A DNA stretch of 7,563 bases from Candidatus Gastranaerophilales bacterium. Its GTDB lineage: Bacteria; Cyanobacteriota; Vampirovibrionia; Gastranaerophilales; Gastranaerophilaceae. The number at the start of each line of letters is the position of its first letter. Positions within the stretch are counted from its first letter, which is position 1. Position numbers and translations under genes: made by a program. This document shows positions 1-6,459 of the stretch, in pieces. The notes beneath the pieces were generated by a model. That model was not told where the DNA came from and did no database searches. It saw nothing but the letters and a program-made list of their open reading frames with translations. The stretch spans positions 1-7,563 of the forward strand of contig CALUSZ010000112.1 of the NCBI GenBank assembly GCA_944323495.1, in the 5' to 3' direction.

Positions 1-2
1 CG

Positions 3-2270
3 CTTAATGTAGTTGACGGGACAAAAAAACTTTTGCCTGTTATTTCGAAAATTATTCCTGACGGAGTCAATATGCAGATATTGTTTGACCAGTCAATATT
101 TGTAAAATCCGCAATCAGGGATGTTATATTCTCAGGAACATTAGCGGCTTTATTAACAGCGCTTATGATATTGATATTTTTAGGAAGTATCCGCTCTACA
201 TTTATCATTGCAATATCGATTCCGCTTTCGGTTTTATTTGCTGTAATATGTTCTTCCCTATGCGGACAGACAATTAATATGATGTCTCTAAGCGGTCTTG
301 GGCTTGCAATTGGTATGCTTGTAGATAATGCTACTGTTGTTATTGAAAATATTTTGAGAAATAAAACTTTAGCTTTGAACACTCCAATAGAAGATGTTAT
401 TACTAAATCTTCGAGTGAAGTTGCAGTACCTACACTCGTTTCAACATTATCAATATGTATGGTATTTGCTCCGATATTTTTGATGGAGGGGGCTACAAAA
501 TACCTGTTTATCCCGCTTGCAATGTCCGTTATCTTTTCAATGATTGGTTCTTATCTTTTATCAAATACGCTTGTTCCGGTACTGGTTGAGAAACTTTTGA
601 AGAGAAAAGAAATGTTAAATCCTAAGACGCTTTTATTCAAAATAAATAAATTTGTAAATGTTCATTTTGAAGAGTTTAGAAAAACTTATAAGCGTTTTCT
701 CGTTAAATCAATACTTTCACGCCCTGATAAGGTCGGAGTAATATATGCTCTTGTTGTTTTTTCTGCGATTTTTTTAATCCCTTTTATCGGAGGAAATTTT
801 TTCCCTGAAGTTGATGCCGGCCAAATCCGACTTCATGTTTATGCCCCGCATGGTACAAGGATTGAAGAAACTGCAAGGGAGTTTACAAGAATAGAAAAAA
901 CTATAAGAAAAGTTATTCCTGCGGTCGAATTAGATACAATCCTTGATAATATAGGCCTTCCTGCAAGCTCTCTTAATCTTGCTTTTATGGACAGTTCACA
1001 AATCGGTGTGGGTGACGGCGAAATCCTTATTGCGCTTAAAGAGAACCATAAACCGACTAAACAGTACGTGAAAAAATTGAGAAAAGAACTTAATAAAGAG
1101 TTTCCGGATACGGTATTCTTTTTCCAAAATGCTGATATGGTAGGAAAAATCCTTAATTTCGGCTTAGCCTCTCCTATTGATATACAAATTCAAGGTAAGA
1201 ATATAAAAGAGAATTATAAGCTGGCTCAAAGAATGCTTGAGGATGTAAAAAAAGTCCGCGGGACAGCTGATGCTCATATTCATCAAATTAATGACGCTCC
1301 GGAAATTAAGGTTGATGTTGATAAAACAAGGGCAAGTATTATGAACCTTTCGCAGGAAACAATATCAAGAAATGTATTAACAGCCCTGACTTCAAGCGGA
1401 CAGGTTGCGCCGAACTATTGGGTTGATCCTGAAAACGGAGTTAATTATACGCTCGCTCTTCAAGTTCCTCAATACCGCGTTGATACAGTTAAAAATATGA
1501 CAGATATTCCGGTTGCATTCAAAAACGGAAATCCGGTAAGATTAGCTAATGTAGCTGCTGTAAGCTCAGGAAAAACTTCAAGTTCTGTAAGTCATTATGA
1601 TATTATGCCGGTATATGATATTCTGCTTAACATTCAAGATAGAGATCTTGCCGGGGTTGCTGGAGATATTAATAAGGTTGTAAAAAAATATCAAAAAGAA
1701 GCTCCAAAAGGTACATTTATTAATATTCACGGACAGGCTAAATCTATGAATTATGTATTTGCATCACTTCTATCAGGGCTTATGTTAGCATTAGTTCTTG
1801 TATATCTTCTGATAGTAGTAAATTTTCAGTCCTGGCGAAATCCGTTTATTATAATAACACCGGTTCCGCTTGCGCTTTCAGGAATTCTCTGGATGCTTTT
1901 TGTCTCTGATACAACATTCAGCGTACAGGCGCTTATGGGCTCAATTATGGCGGTTGGAGTCTCCTGCTCAAATTCTATCCTTGTAATTTCTTTTGCAACT
2001 GATAAAATGAGAGAAGGATATACGTCAACTCAAGCAGCAATTCAATCGGGATATACAAGAATAAGACCTGTAATTATGACAGCTTCTGCGATGATTCTGG
2101 GGATGCTTCCTATGGCGCTCGGAATAGGTGAAGGCGGGGAACAGAATGCGCCTATCGGAAGAACAGTTATCGGTGGCTTATTGTTTGCAACATTCGCAAC
2201 ACTCATAATCGTACCGCTTTTATTTGCGATTTTAAATAAAAATAAGACTTTTGAAAAATTAGAGGGATAG
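3..2270 (+). CDS. RND-family efflux transporter, inner-membrane subunit (5'-truncated by window edge)
   Basis: This is the inner-membrane, proton-driven pump subunit of a tripartite efflux system (AcrB/HAE-type RND family). The frame stays open to the left edge, so the TTG at 33 is internal. About 755 residues are visible, and roughly 285 N-terminal residues (TM1 and most of the first porter domain) lie outside. Counting from codon 33, residues 29-76 hold the first visible membrane helices. The TM4 motif GMLVDNATVVIEN is at 95-107, followed by the TM5-TM6 helices, a large periplasmic porter/docking domain (about 250-560), and TM8-TM12 to residue 735. The TM11 motif RIRPVIMTAS is intact. Two proton-relay positions differ from AcrB: Asp98 matches D407, but D408 is Asn99 and K940 is Ser646. 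Substrate cannot be read from sequence. The adaptor gene follows after 13 bases, so the two are co-transcribed. Confidence 0.95.
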   Translation, partial: LNVVDGTKKLLPVISKIIPDGVNMQILFDQSIFVKSAIRDVIFSGTLAALLTALMILIFLGSIRSTFIIAISIPLSVLFAVICSSLCGQTINMMSLSGLGLAIGMLVDNATVVIENILRNKTLALNTPIEDVITKSSSEVAVPTLVSTLSICMVFAPIFLMEGATKYLFIPLAMSVIFSMIGSYLLSNTLVPVLVEKLLKRKEMLNPKTLLFKINKFVNVHFEEFRKTYKRFLVKSILSRPDKVGVIYALVVFSAIFLIPFIGGNFFPEVDAGQIRLHVYAPHGTRIEETAREFTRIEKTIRKVIPAVELDTILDNIGLPASSLNLAFMDSSQIGVGDGEILIALKENHKPTKQYVKKLRKELNKEFPDTVFFFQNADMVGKILNFGLASPIDIQIQGKNIKENYKLAQRMLEDVKKVRGTADAHIHQINDAPEIKVDVDKTRASIMNLSQETISRNVLTALTSSGQVAPNYWVDPENGVNYTLALQVPQYRVDTVKNMTDIPVAFKNGNPVRLANVAAVSSGKTSSSVSHYDIMPVYDILLNIQDRDLAGVAGDINKVVKKYQKEAPKGTFINIHGQAKSMNYVFASLLSGLMLALVLVYLLIVVNFQSWRNPFIIITPVPLALSGILWMLFVSDTTFSVQALMGSIMAVGVSCSNSILVISFATDKMREGYTSTQAAIQSGYTRIRPVIMTASAMILGMLPMALGIGEGGEQNAPIGRTVIGGLLFATFATLIIVPLLFAILNKNKTFEKLEG

Positions 2271-2283
2271 GGGGAATAGAGTA

Positions 2284-3459
2284 ATGTTTAGAATATTTAA
2301 AAATATGTCACGCAAACAATTATTAATATTATCGGTAATAATACTACTATTCTTGATAGGCCTGATTCCTAAGGTTATAAGGTATATAGAAACCGCTTTG
2401 CGGACCAGAGATGCAGGTTATGTTGCTATAGTAGAAACTCCGATGATAATTAATGGTGAAGAAACCCTTGAACTTTCAGGAGAGCTTAAGCCTTTCCGTT
2501 ATACAAAACTGTTTTCAAGAATTGACGGATTGGTTAAAGAAAGGTATGTTGAACTCGGAGATAAAGTTAAAAAAGGTCAGCTTCTTGCTGAACTCGAAAC
2601 TCCAGATTTAGATGCGGAGACAGCAAGTGCAAAATCCGCACTTATTTCCGCAGAAAAAAGAGAAATTGAGACCAGATATCAGTATGATTATGCAAAACAA
2701 ACTTATGAAAGATTCGAAAAATCATCAATAGATGGGGCTATATCCAGACAGGAGCTGGATACGAAATATAATAATTTTAAGACAGCTGAGATGAGTTACC
2801 AGGTAGCAAAGGCTGACGCAGAGAAGGCAAAAGAAGATTATAACAGGCTTCTGGCTCTGCAAAGTTATAAGGAAGTAACAGCCCCTTTTGACGGAATTAT
2901 AAGTAAATATAACATAGATGCCGGGGCTAATGTTGTATCTGGAGGAAGTTCAACCAGTACAAGTCTTTTTGAAGTTCAGCAGGTAGATAAATTCAGGGCT
3001 TCTGTTTTTGTACCGCAAAGTTATGTGGGCTATATTTATGAAGGGCAACCTGTAGAAGTATATACACCGGAGAATCCGAAGCATAAAATTAAAGGTGAAA
3101 TATCACAAATTTCCGGAAAACTTGATAATATTTCCCGTACAATGGAGGCTGTTGTAATTATTCCAAATGATGGAAATTCCGGACTATACAGTGGGCTTTA
3201 TGTAAAAATGAATATTGATATAAAAAATGAAGAGAAGATTCTCACTGTGAATCCGTCCTGTATAACAACACTTACAACTCCAGAACAGTATGTCGCTGAA
3301 GTACGCCCCAATGCTACAGTGCATTTTATAAAGGTAAAGCAAGGCCGTGATTTTGGTGATAAAATTGAAATCCTTGAAGGGCTTAATGGTGATGAAAAGT
3401 TAATTACAAATCTTACAGATGATTTGCAAGAGGGGCAGAAAGTGAAATACAGAAAATAA
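2284..3459 (+). CDS. RND efflux periplasmic adaptor (membrane fusion protein, HlyD/AcrA family)
   Basis: This 391-residue protein should bridge the RND pump to an outer-membrane channel. Residues 11-32 form one hydrophobic helix with no lipobox, so it looks anchored by an uncleaved N-terminal helix rather than by lipid. The first lipoyl half spans about 63-109 (GDKVKKGQLLAELETPDLD). A charged, alanine-rich alpha-helical hairpin follows at about 110-192. The second lipoyl half is at 195-220 (VTAPFDGIIS), then a beta-barrel domain (about 228-315) and a membrane-proximal domain to the end. The ATG is preceded by a G-rich Shine-Dalgarno (GGGGGAA, 2270-2276) that overlaps the pump stop codon region. 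The gene order pump-then-adaptor reverses acrAB. The stop codon is one base from the 3' end of an opposing tRNA-Ala, and no terminator lies between them. Confidence 0.93.
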   Translation: MFRIFKNMSRKQLLILSVIILLFLIGLIPKVIRYIETALRTRDAGYVAIVETPMIINGEETLELSGELKPFRYTKLFSRIDGLVKERYVELGDKVKKGQLLAELETPDLDAETASAKSALISAEKREIETRYQYDYAKQTYERFEKSSIDGAISRQELDTKYNNFKTAEMSYQVAKADAEKAKEDYNRLLALQSYKEVTAPFDGIISKYNIDAGANVVSGGSSTSTSLFEVQQVDKFRASVFVPQSYVGYIYEGQPVEVYTPENPKHKIKGEISQISGKLDNISRTMEAVVIIPNDGNSGLYSGLYVKMNIDIKNEEKILTVNPSCITTLTTPEQYVAEVRPNATVHFIKVKQGRDFGDKIEILEGLNGDEKLITNLTDDLQEGQKVKYRK

Positions 3460-3460
3460 C

Positions 3461-3533
3461 TGGAGCGTAGGGGATTCGAACCCCTGACCCCGACACTGCC
3501 AGTGTCGTGCGCTACCAACTGCGCTAACGCCCC
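3461..3533 (-). tRNA. tRNA-Ala (anticodon GGC)
   Basis: Read on the minus strand this folds into a full 73-nt cloverleaf. The acceptor is GGGGCGT with ACGCTCC (one G-U pair), the D stem is GCGC/GCGC, the anticodon stem is CGACA/TGTCG with loop CTGGCAG, and the T arm is AGGGG-TTCGAAT-CCCCT. The anticodon GGC (complement of 3498-3500) reads GCC and GCU alanine codons. The discriminator is A73 and CCA is not encoded, so it must be added after transcription. No promoter at normal spacing sits directly upstream. A TATACT box (3535-3540) is only two bases from G1, too close to serve as its -10. Confidence 0.97.
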
Positions 3534-3560
3534 AAGTATATATTCGATTGTCAATTTGTA

Positions 3561-3651
3561 TGCAGTTGCGTAGCGCGCAAGACCTGCGTCTTGGCTACCT
3601 CTCCAAAAAATCCTCAAAGGTTCGGATTTTTTCTCGGCACAGTCAACTGCA
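3561..3651. repeat. Inverted-repeat element with potential three-way junction fold
   Basis: An 8-bp perfect inverted repeat, TGCAGTTG at 3561-3568 and CAACTGCA at 3644-3651, encloses two further hairpins. The first pairs GTAGC+CAAGAC (3570-3574 and 3578-3583) with GTCTTG+GCTAC (3588-3598), leaving a 3-nt bulge and a CTGC loop. The second is the AT-rich hairpin at 3605-3632. Together they could form a three-way junction in RNA from either strand. Parts of the element resemble the neighbouring tRNA-Ala in both orientations. It does not match a named repeat family that I recognise. Confidence 0.55.
3605..3632. terminator. Possible bidirectional terminator hairpin
   Basis: AAAAAATCC (3605-3613) pairs perfectly with GGATTTTTT (3624-3632) around a 10-nt loop. 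Both strands therefore end the stem in a T run. It has only three G-C pairs and no separate U tract, so it would be weak. It is the only terminator-like structure between the converging efflux operon (+) and ogt (-). It could stop either transcript, or be just a part of the larger folded element. Confidence 0.35.
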
Positions 3652-3670
3652 CTAACGCTAAATTAGTATA
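3644..3670 (-). pseudogene. Remnant of a tRNA-Ala 5' end with its upstream TATACT box
   Basis: On the plus strand 3644-3658 matches 3516-3530, the 5' part of the intact tRNA-Ala, at 14 of 15 bases. In both copies the sequence AGTATAT follows shortly after (3535-3541 and 3665-3671). The resemblance fades inside the D arm, and nothing matches the anticodon or T arm on this strand. A possible promoter TTGTAT (3689-3694), 18 bases, TATACT (3665-3670) on the minus strand would begin transcription at about 3658, the first base of the remnant. I read this as a broken duplicate of the tRNA gene. The match is short, so chance is not fully excluded. Confidence 0.45.
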
Positions 3671-3686
3671 TCATAAATTGATAATT

Positions 3687-4220
3687 TTATACAATAGTTT
3701 TAGGGAATGTATATTCGGATAAATCAACTCCTTCAAGTTCAAGAAGCTTAACTTTTCTGGCAATACCGCCTGCATATCCTGTTAAATTTCTATTTGTGCC
3801 GATGACTCTATGGCAAGGCACTATAATAGATATTGGATTATGGCCAATAGCACTGCCAACAGCCCTTGCAGACATGTTTGATTTATTTAGAATCATTGCG
3901 GTCTTAGCCGAAATTTCTCTATAAGTGACAGTTTGGCCATAAGGAATTTCCAGCAGCAAACCCCAAACAGCTTTTCTAAATTCGCTGCCTGTAAAACCTA
4001 AAGGAATATCTTTTATATTCGGACGCAAACCACAAAAATACCGCTCCAGCCAATCAAAAGTTTGTGAAAAAATCTCCAATGTATCATCATTTTTCCAACC
4101 GTTAGAATACAGTAACGGATAGTATTTCTGCCCCTCAAACCACAAGCCGGTTAAAAACTTTCCATCGGAAGATAATGTTAATTCTCCATACCCTTTAAAA
4201 ACCTTTTTAGTATAAAACAT
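3687..4220 (-). CDS. ogt: Methylated-DNA--[protein]-cysteine S-methyltransferase (Ogt/MGMT type)
   Basis: This is a suicide DNA-repair enzyme that moves the alkyl group from O6-alkylguanine to its own cysteine. The 177 residues give an N-terminal ribonuclease-H-like domain (about 1-75) and a C-terminal alkyltransferase domain (76-165). The active site IIVPCHRVIG has acceptor Cys136. SARAVGSAIGHNP (117-129) supplies the helix-turn-helix Arg finger (Arg119) and the conserved Asn, and Glu162 is the usual hydrogen-bond partner. Length and N-terminus fit the single-domain Ogt class, not the larger Ada. The ATG has no Shine-Dalgarno. Instead an extended -10 box lies 6 bases upstream, so the mRNA may be leaderless. 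The hydrolase terminator upstream makes this a separate transcription unit. It ends 153 bases before the tRNA-Ala. Confidence 0.95.
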   Translation of the reverse strand: MFYTKKVFKGYGELTLSSDGKFLTGLWFEGQKYYPLLYSNGWKNDDTLEIFSQTFDWLERYFCGLRPNIKDIPLGFTGSEFRKAVWGLLLEIPYGQTVTYREISAKTAMILNKSNMSARAVGSAIGHNPISIIVPCHRVIGTNRNLTGYAGGIARKVKLLELEGVDLSEYTFPKTIV

Positions 4221-4226
4221 AAATAA

Positions 4227-4235
4227 ACTATAACA
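4227..4235 (-). promoter_or_regulatory. Extended -10 promoter of ogt
   Basis: The minus strand reads TGTTATAGT here, an extended -10 (TGn plus TATAGT, five of six consensus bases). With usual spacing, transcription would start at about 4220, the A of the ogt ATG. No good -35 exists, because that position falls inside the terminator palindrome, which suits an extended -10 promoter. There is no room for a leader or a Shine-Dalgarno. Confidence 0.5.
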
Positions 4236-4262
4236 AAAAAGCGGAGTTTTTAAAAACTCCGC
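4235..4262 (-). terminator. Rho-independent terminator of the hydrolase operon
   Basis: A perfect 22-bp palindrome (GCGGAGTTTTT at 4241-4251, AAAAACTCCGC at 4252-4262) is followed on the minus strand by six T residues. It lies 21 bases past the hydrolase stop codon and just before ogt. It should end the three-gene operon and insulate ogt. Confidence 0.9.
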
Positions 4263-4283
4263 CTATGGTTGAGTCGTAAATTT

Positions 4284-5306
4284 TTATTTCAAATAAGTAT
4301 TATAAAACTCTGTAATTTTATCGAAAGGAATTTTTTCCATATTGTCATATAAATCAACATGGTTAGCATCAGGTATAATCAATAGCTCCTTATTATCACC
4401 CTTAAGTTTTTTGAATGCATCCTCAGAAAAATATTTGCTGTGTGCCTTATCACCATGGATTACAAGAACAGCATTTCTGATTTCTCCGCTATATGCAAGT
4501 ATAGGCATATTAATCAAGGACAAGGTTGATGTCATATTCCAGTTGCCGTTAGAATTGATTGAACGCTCATGAAAACCGCGTTTTGTTTTGTAATAACCAT
4601 AATAATCTTTTACAAACTGCGGCTCTTCGCCAGTTAATTTTTCCGGAAGCCCGGAAGCTTTAGCATAAGTTCCGCTCTTATAATCTTCCGTTCTCTGTTT
4701 GTTGAGAGATTCTTTCAATGCGTAACGCGCATTCTCGTCCATGGAATCAAAATATCCGTTTGCGCTAACTCTTGTCATATCGTACATTGTAGCTGTAACA
4801 GTTGCTTTTATTCTGGTATCCATTGCAGCTGCATTGAGTCCGAAACCGCCGAAGCCGCATATACCCAGAATCCCTATTCTATCAGGATTTACATCATCTC
4901 TTGTACTTAAATAATCTACAGCGGCAGAAAAATCTTCCGTATTAATATCCGGAGAAGCAACATTTCTCGGCTCACCGCCGCTTTCACCGGTAAAAGACGG
5001 GTCAAAGGCAAGAGTAATAAATCCTCTTTCGGCTAAAGTCTGTGCGTACAAGCCGGAAGCTTGTTCTTTTACTGCGCCAAACGGTCCGCTTATTGCAATG
5101 GCTGGCATTTTATCCTCTTTTTTATCTTTTGGGATATACAAATCACCGGTAAGTGTGATTCCGTATCTGTTTTTGAACTCTACTTTCTGAACATTAACTT
5201 TATCACTTTTTGCAAAAGTCTTGTCCCAATCATTGTTCTTTGCCATAACTAACCCTCCTGTTAAACAAAATAGTAATGTAATAATAGAAACAAGTAATTT
5301 TTTCAC
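4284..5306 (-). CDS. Exported alpha/beta hydrolase with cysteine nucleophile (dienelactone hydrolase-like)
   Basis: A 340-residue alpha/beta-fold hydrolase. Residues 1-22 form a Sec signal peptide (KK, hydrophobic core, VMA before the likely cut), so it should act outside the cytoplasm. No proper lipobox is seen. The nucleophile elbow is GICGFGG, making the nucleophile Cys150 rather than Ser, as in dienelactone hydrolase-like enzymes. The likely acid is Asp286 (VIHGD) and the base His316 (DANHVD). SGPFGAVKEQ (73-82) fits the oxyanion region. An inserted helical stretch at about 175-265 probably shapes the substrate pocket. The start is GTG (5304-5306), chosen because AAGGAG sits 8 bases upstream and because the signal peptide begins there. 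It is last in the operon, 13 bases after the DUF3737 gene. Substrate is unknown; ester or peptide bonds are possible. Confidence 0.88.
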   Translation of the reverse strand: MKKLLVSIITLLFCLTGGLVMAKNNDWDKTFAKSDKVNVQKVEFKNRYGITLTGDLYIPKDKKEDKMPAIAISGPFGAVKEQASGLYAQTLAERGFITLAFDPSFTGESGGEPRNVASPDINTEDFSAAVDYLSTRDDVNPDRIGILGICGFGGFGLNAAAMDTRIKATVTATMYDMTRVSANGYFDSMDENARYALKESLNKQRTEDYKSGTYAKASGLPEKLTGEEPQFVKDYYGYYKTKRGFHERSINSNGNWNMTSTLSLINMPILAYSGEIRNAVLVIHGDKAHSKYFSEDAFKKLKGDNKELLIIPDANHVDLYDNMEKIPFDKITEFYNTYLK

Positions 5307-5314
5307 TCTTCACT

Positions 5315-5320
5315 CTCCTT
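5315..5320 (-). promoter_or_regulatory. Shine-Dalgarno of the hydrolase, overlapping the upstream stop codon
   Basis: AAGGAG on the minus strand shares its first base with the TAA of the DUF3737 gene (5320-5322) and stands 8 bases from the hydrolase GTG. It fixes the GTG as start and suggests the two genes are translated in a coupled way. Confidence 0.8.
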
Positions 5321-6189
5321 TATGCAGCACTCTGTTCTTCAAGGCTTTTGTTCAATATAACCTTGCCATAACAAGGTATAACTGCACCTTCCATAATAAT
5401 TTCACCAACACTATCAGCTTTTATTATTCCTGATTTCGGATTTTTAACCGAAATAATATGCCCTTTTATATCAGCCTCCACGTCAGAATACTCAAAACTC
5501 AAATCGGTATTTATCATCTCACAATTAATCAATTTTAAGTTTTTGCAATAACACAAAGGCTGTGTGCCGTCTATTTTACAATTAATAAGTGTAAGGTTTT
5601 GAGAAAACCAGCCGAGATATTCTCCCTTTAATACAGAATCTTTTACAACAATATTTTTGCTGTGCCAGAAAGCGTCTTTTGTATCAAGTTTGGAATTTGA
5701 AATCTCAACATTTTTCATATACTGAAAAGAGTATTTGCCGCTCATCTCCAAATTGTTGATTTCAACATTCTTTGTTTCGAACAAAAAGTATTTTGAATCA
5801 ATTTTGCAGTTATTAATTTTTATACCGGAATTTCTCCAGCCAAATTCTTCAGACATAATCCTGCATTCAGAAAACTCAACATCTTTGCACTCCCGTAAAC
5901 ATTTGACAGCGTTAATTTCACAATTTTGAACAATTCCGTTTTTAGAATACCATATTGGCGCGCGTGATTTTTCATCCAGAGAAGAGTTAATAACCCTGAA
6001 TTTTTTTGCATGCCAGAGCGGATATCTCAAAGAAAAAGAACAATTTTCCACAAGAATATTTCTGCACTCTTTTAAGACGGATTCCCCGTCCGCCGGCCCT
6101 GCAAAAATACAATTTGATACCTCTGTATCAACGATATTATATAGCGCCCGTTCTTCGTCATATTTTTGATTTGAAATTTTATTTTTCAT
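5320..6189 (-). CDS. DUF3737 family protein, right-handed beta-solenoid of 19-residue repeats
   Basis: I recognise this as DUF3737, a family with no established function. The 289-residue protein has no signal peptide or membrane helix and should be cytoplasmic. Residues 45-236 consist of ten consecutive repeats, nine of them 19 residues and one 21. Each has the pattern hydrophobic-x-hydrophobic-x-N-C/S-x-hydrophobic, then five to seven variable residues, an aromatic or hydrophobic pair, and K-N or a variant. Examples are VEISNSKLDTKDAFWHSKN and LTLINCKIDGTQPLCYCKN. The pattern predicts stacked parallel beta-helix turns. The C-terminal about 50 residues break the repeat but remain beta-rich (cap). 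GGGAGA stands 8 bases before the ATG. It lies second in the operon, 21 bases after the 82-aa gene. Beta-helices often bind carbohydrate or act as scaffolds, but no catalytic site is evident. Confidence 0.85.
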   Translation of the reverse strand: MKNKISNQKYDEERALYNIVDTEVSNCIFAGPADGESVLKECRNILVENCSFSLRYPLWHAKKFRVINSSLDEKSRAPIWYSKNGIVQNCEINAVKCLRECKDVEFSECRIMSEEFGWRNSGIKINNCKIDSKYFLFETKNVEINNLEMSGKYSFQYMKNVEISNSKLDTKDAFWHSKNIVVKDSVLKGEYLGWFSQNLTLINCKIDGTQPLCYCKNLKLINCEMINTDLSFEYSDVEADIKGHIISVKNPKSGIIKADSVGEIIMEGAVIPCYGKVILNKSLEEQSAA

Positions 6190-6210
6190 ATACTAAATCT
6201 CCCGAAATTT

Positions 6211-6459
6211 CTAAACTGCGTGCTCTATGCTGTAGATTAGATAATCCAGACAGTCCAATTGTTTTTGGCGCATATGAATATTGTCCAAAAGTGTTTTTCT
6301 GTGTCCTGAAAGCAGCTTTAGAATTTCAGTTTTGTCATTATCCGCATCCAGTCTCATAAACTCTGAAATTAAATCCGGCTTGCAATCAGCATCTTTCAAA
6401 TTTTGCAGAAATTTATCTTTGTCGTGCACCATAAAACTTTTCAACCTTATACTATTCAT
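6211..6459 (-). CDS. Small helical protein of unknown function, first gene of the operon
   Basis: An 82-residue charged protein with no signal peptide, membrane helix or cysteine pair (a single Cys at 26 and another at 69). The C-terminal half (about 43-82) looks like a long amphipathic helix with regular Leu/Ile spacing. It resembles the dimerisation helix at the C-terminus of MerR regulators (pattern R-x-x-LL-x-x-I-x-x-x-Q-x-x-L-x-x-L-x-x-L), but there is no DNA-binding domain. I do not recognise the family firmly. No Shine-Dalgarno precedes the ATG at 6459. The Met at residue 10 (6430-6432) is an alternative start, also with poor signals. The spacing to DUF3737 (21 bases, same strand) and position at the divergent LysR promoter support it being a real, regulated gene. 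Confidence 0.7.
   Translation of the reverse strand: MNSIRLKSFMVHDKDKFLQNLKDADCKPDLISEFMRLDADNDKTEILKLLSGHRKTLLDNIHMRQKQLDCLDYLIYSIEHAV

Noticed and set aside
33..35. TTG as start codon of the RND gene
   Set aside because: The frame continues upstream to the edge, and the first 290 or so family residues would be missing, so it is an internal codon.
3549..3554. TTGACA on the minus strand upstream of tRNA-Ala as its -35 box
   Set aside because: A -10 at 15-18 bp spacing would fall at or inside the tRNA sequence, so it cannot drive a full-length transcript.
3198..3617. 139-aa open frame on the minus strand across the tRNA-Ala
   Set aside because: It is translated tRNA plus antisense of the adaptor 3' end; the segment LAQLVAHDTGSVGVRGSNP is the typical product of reading through a tRNA gene.
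5061..6011. Several 60-70-aa open frames overlapping the hydrolase and DUF3737 genes
   Set aside because: All overlap well-supported coding sequence in other frames, lack ribosome binding sites and show low-complexity hydrophobic or Ser-rich content.
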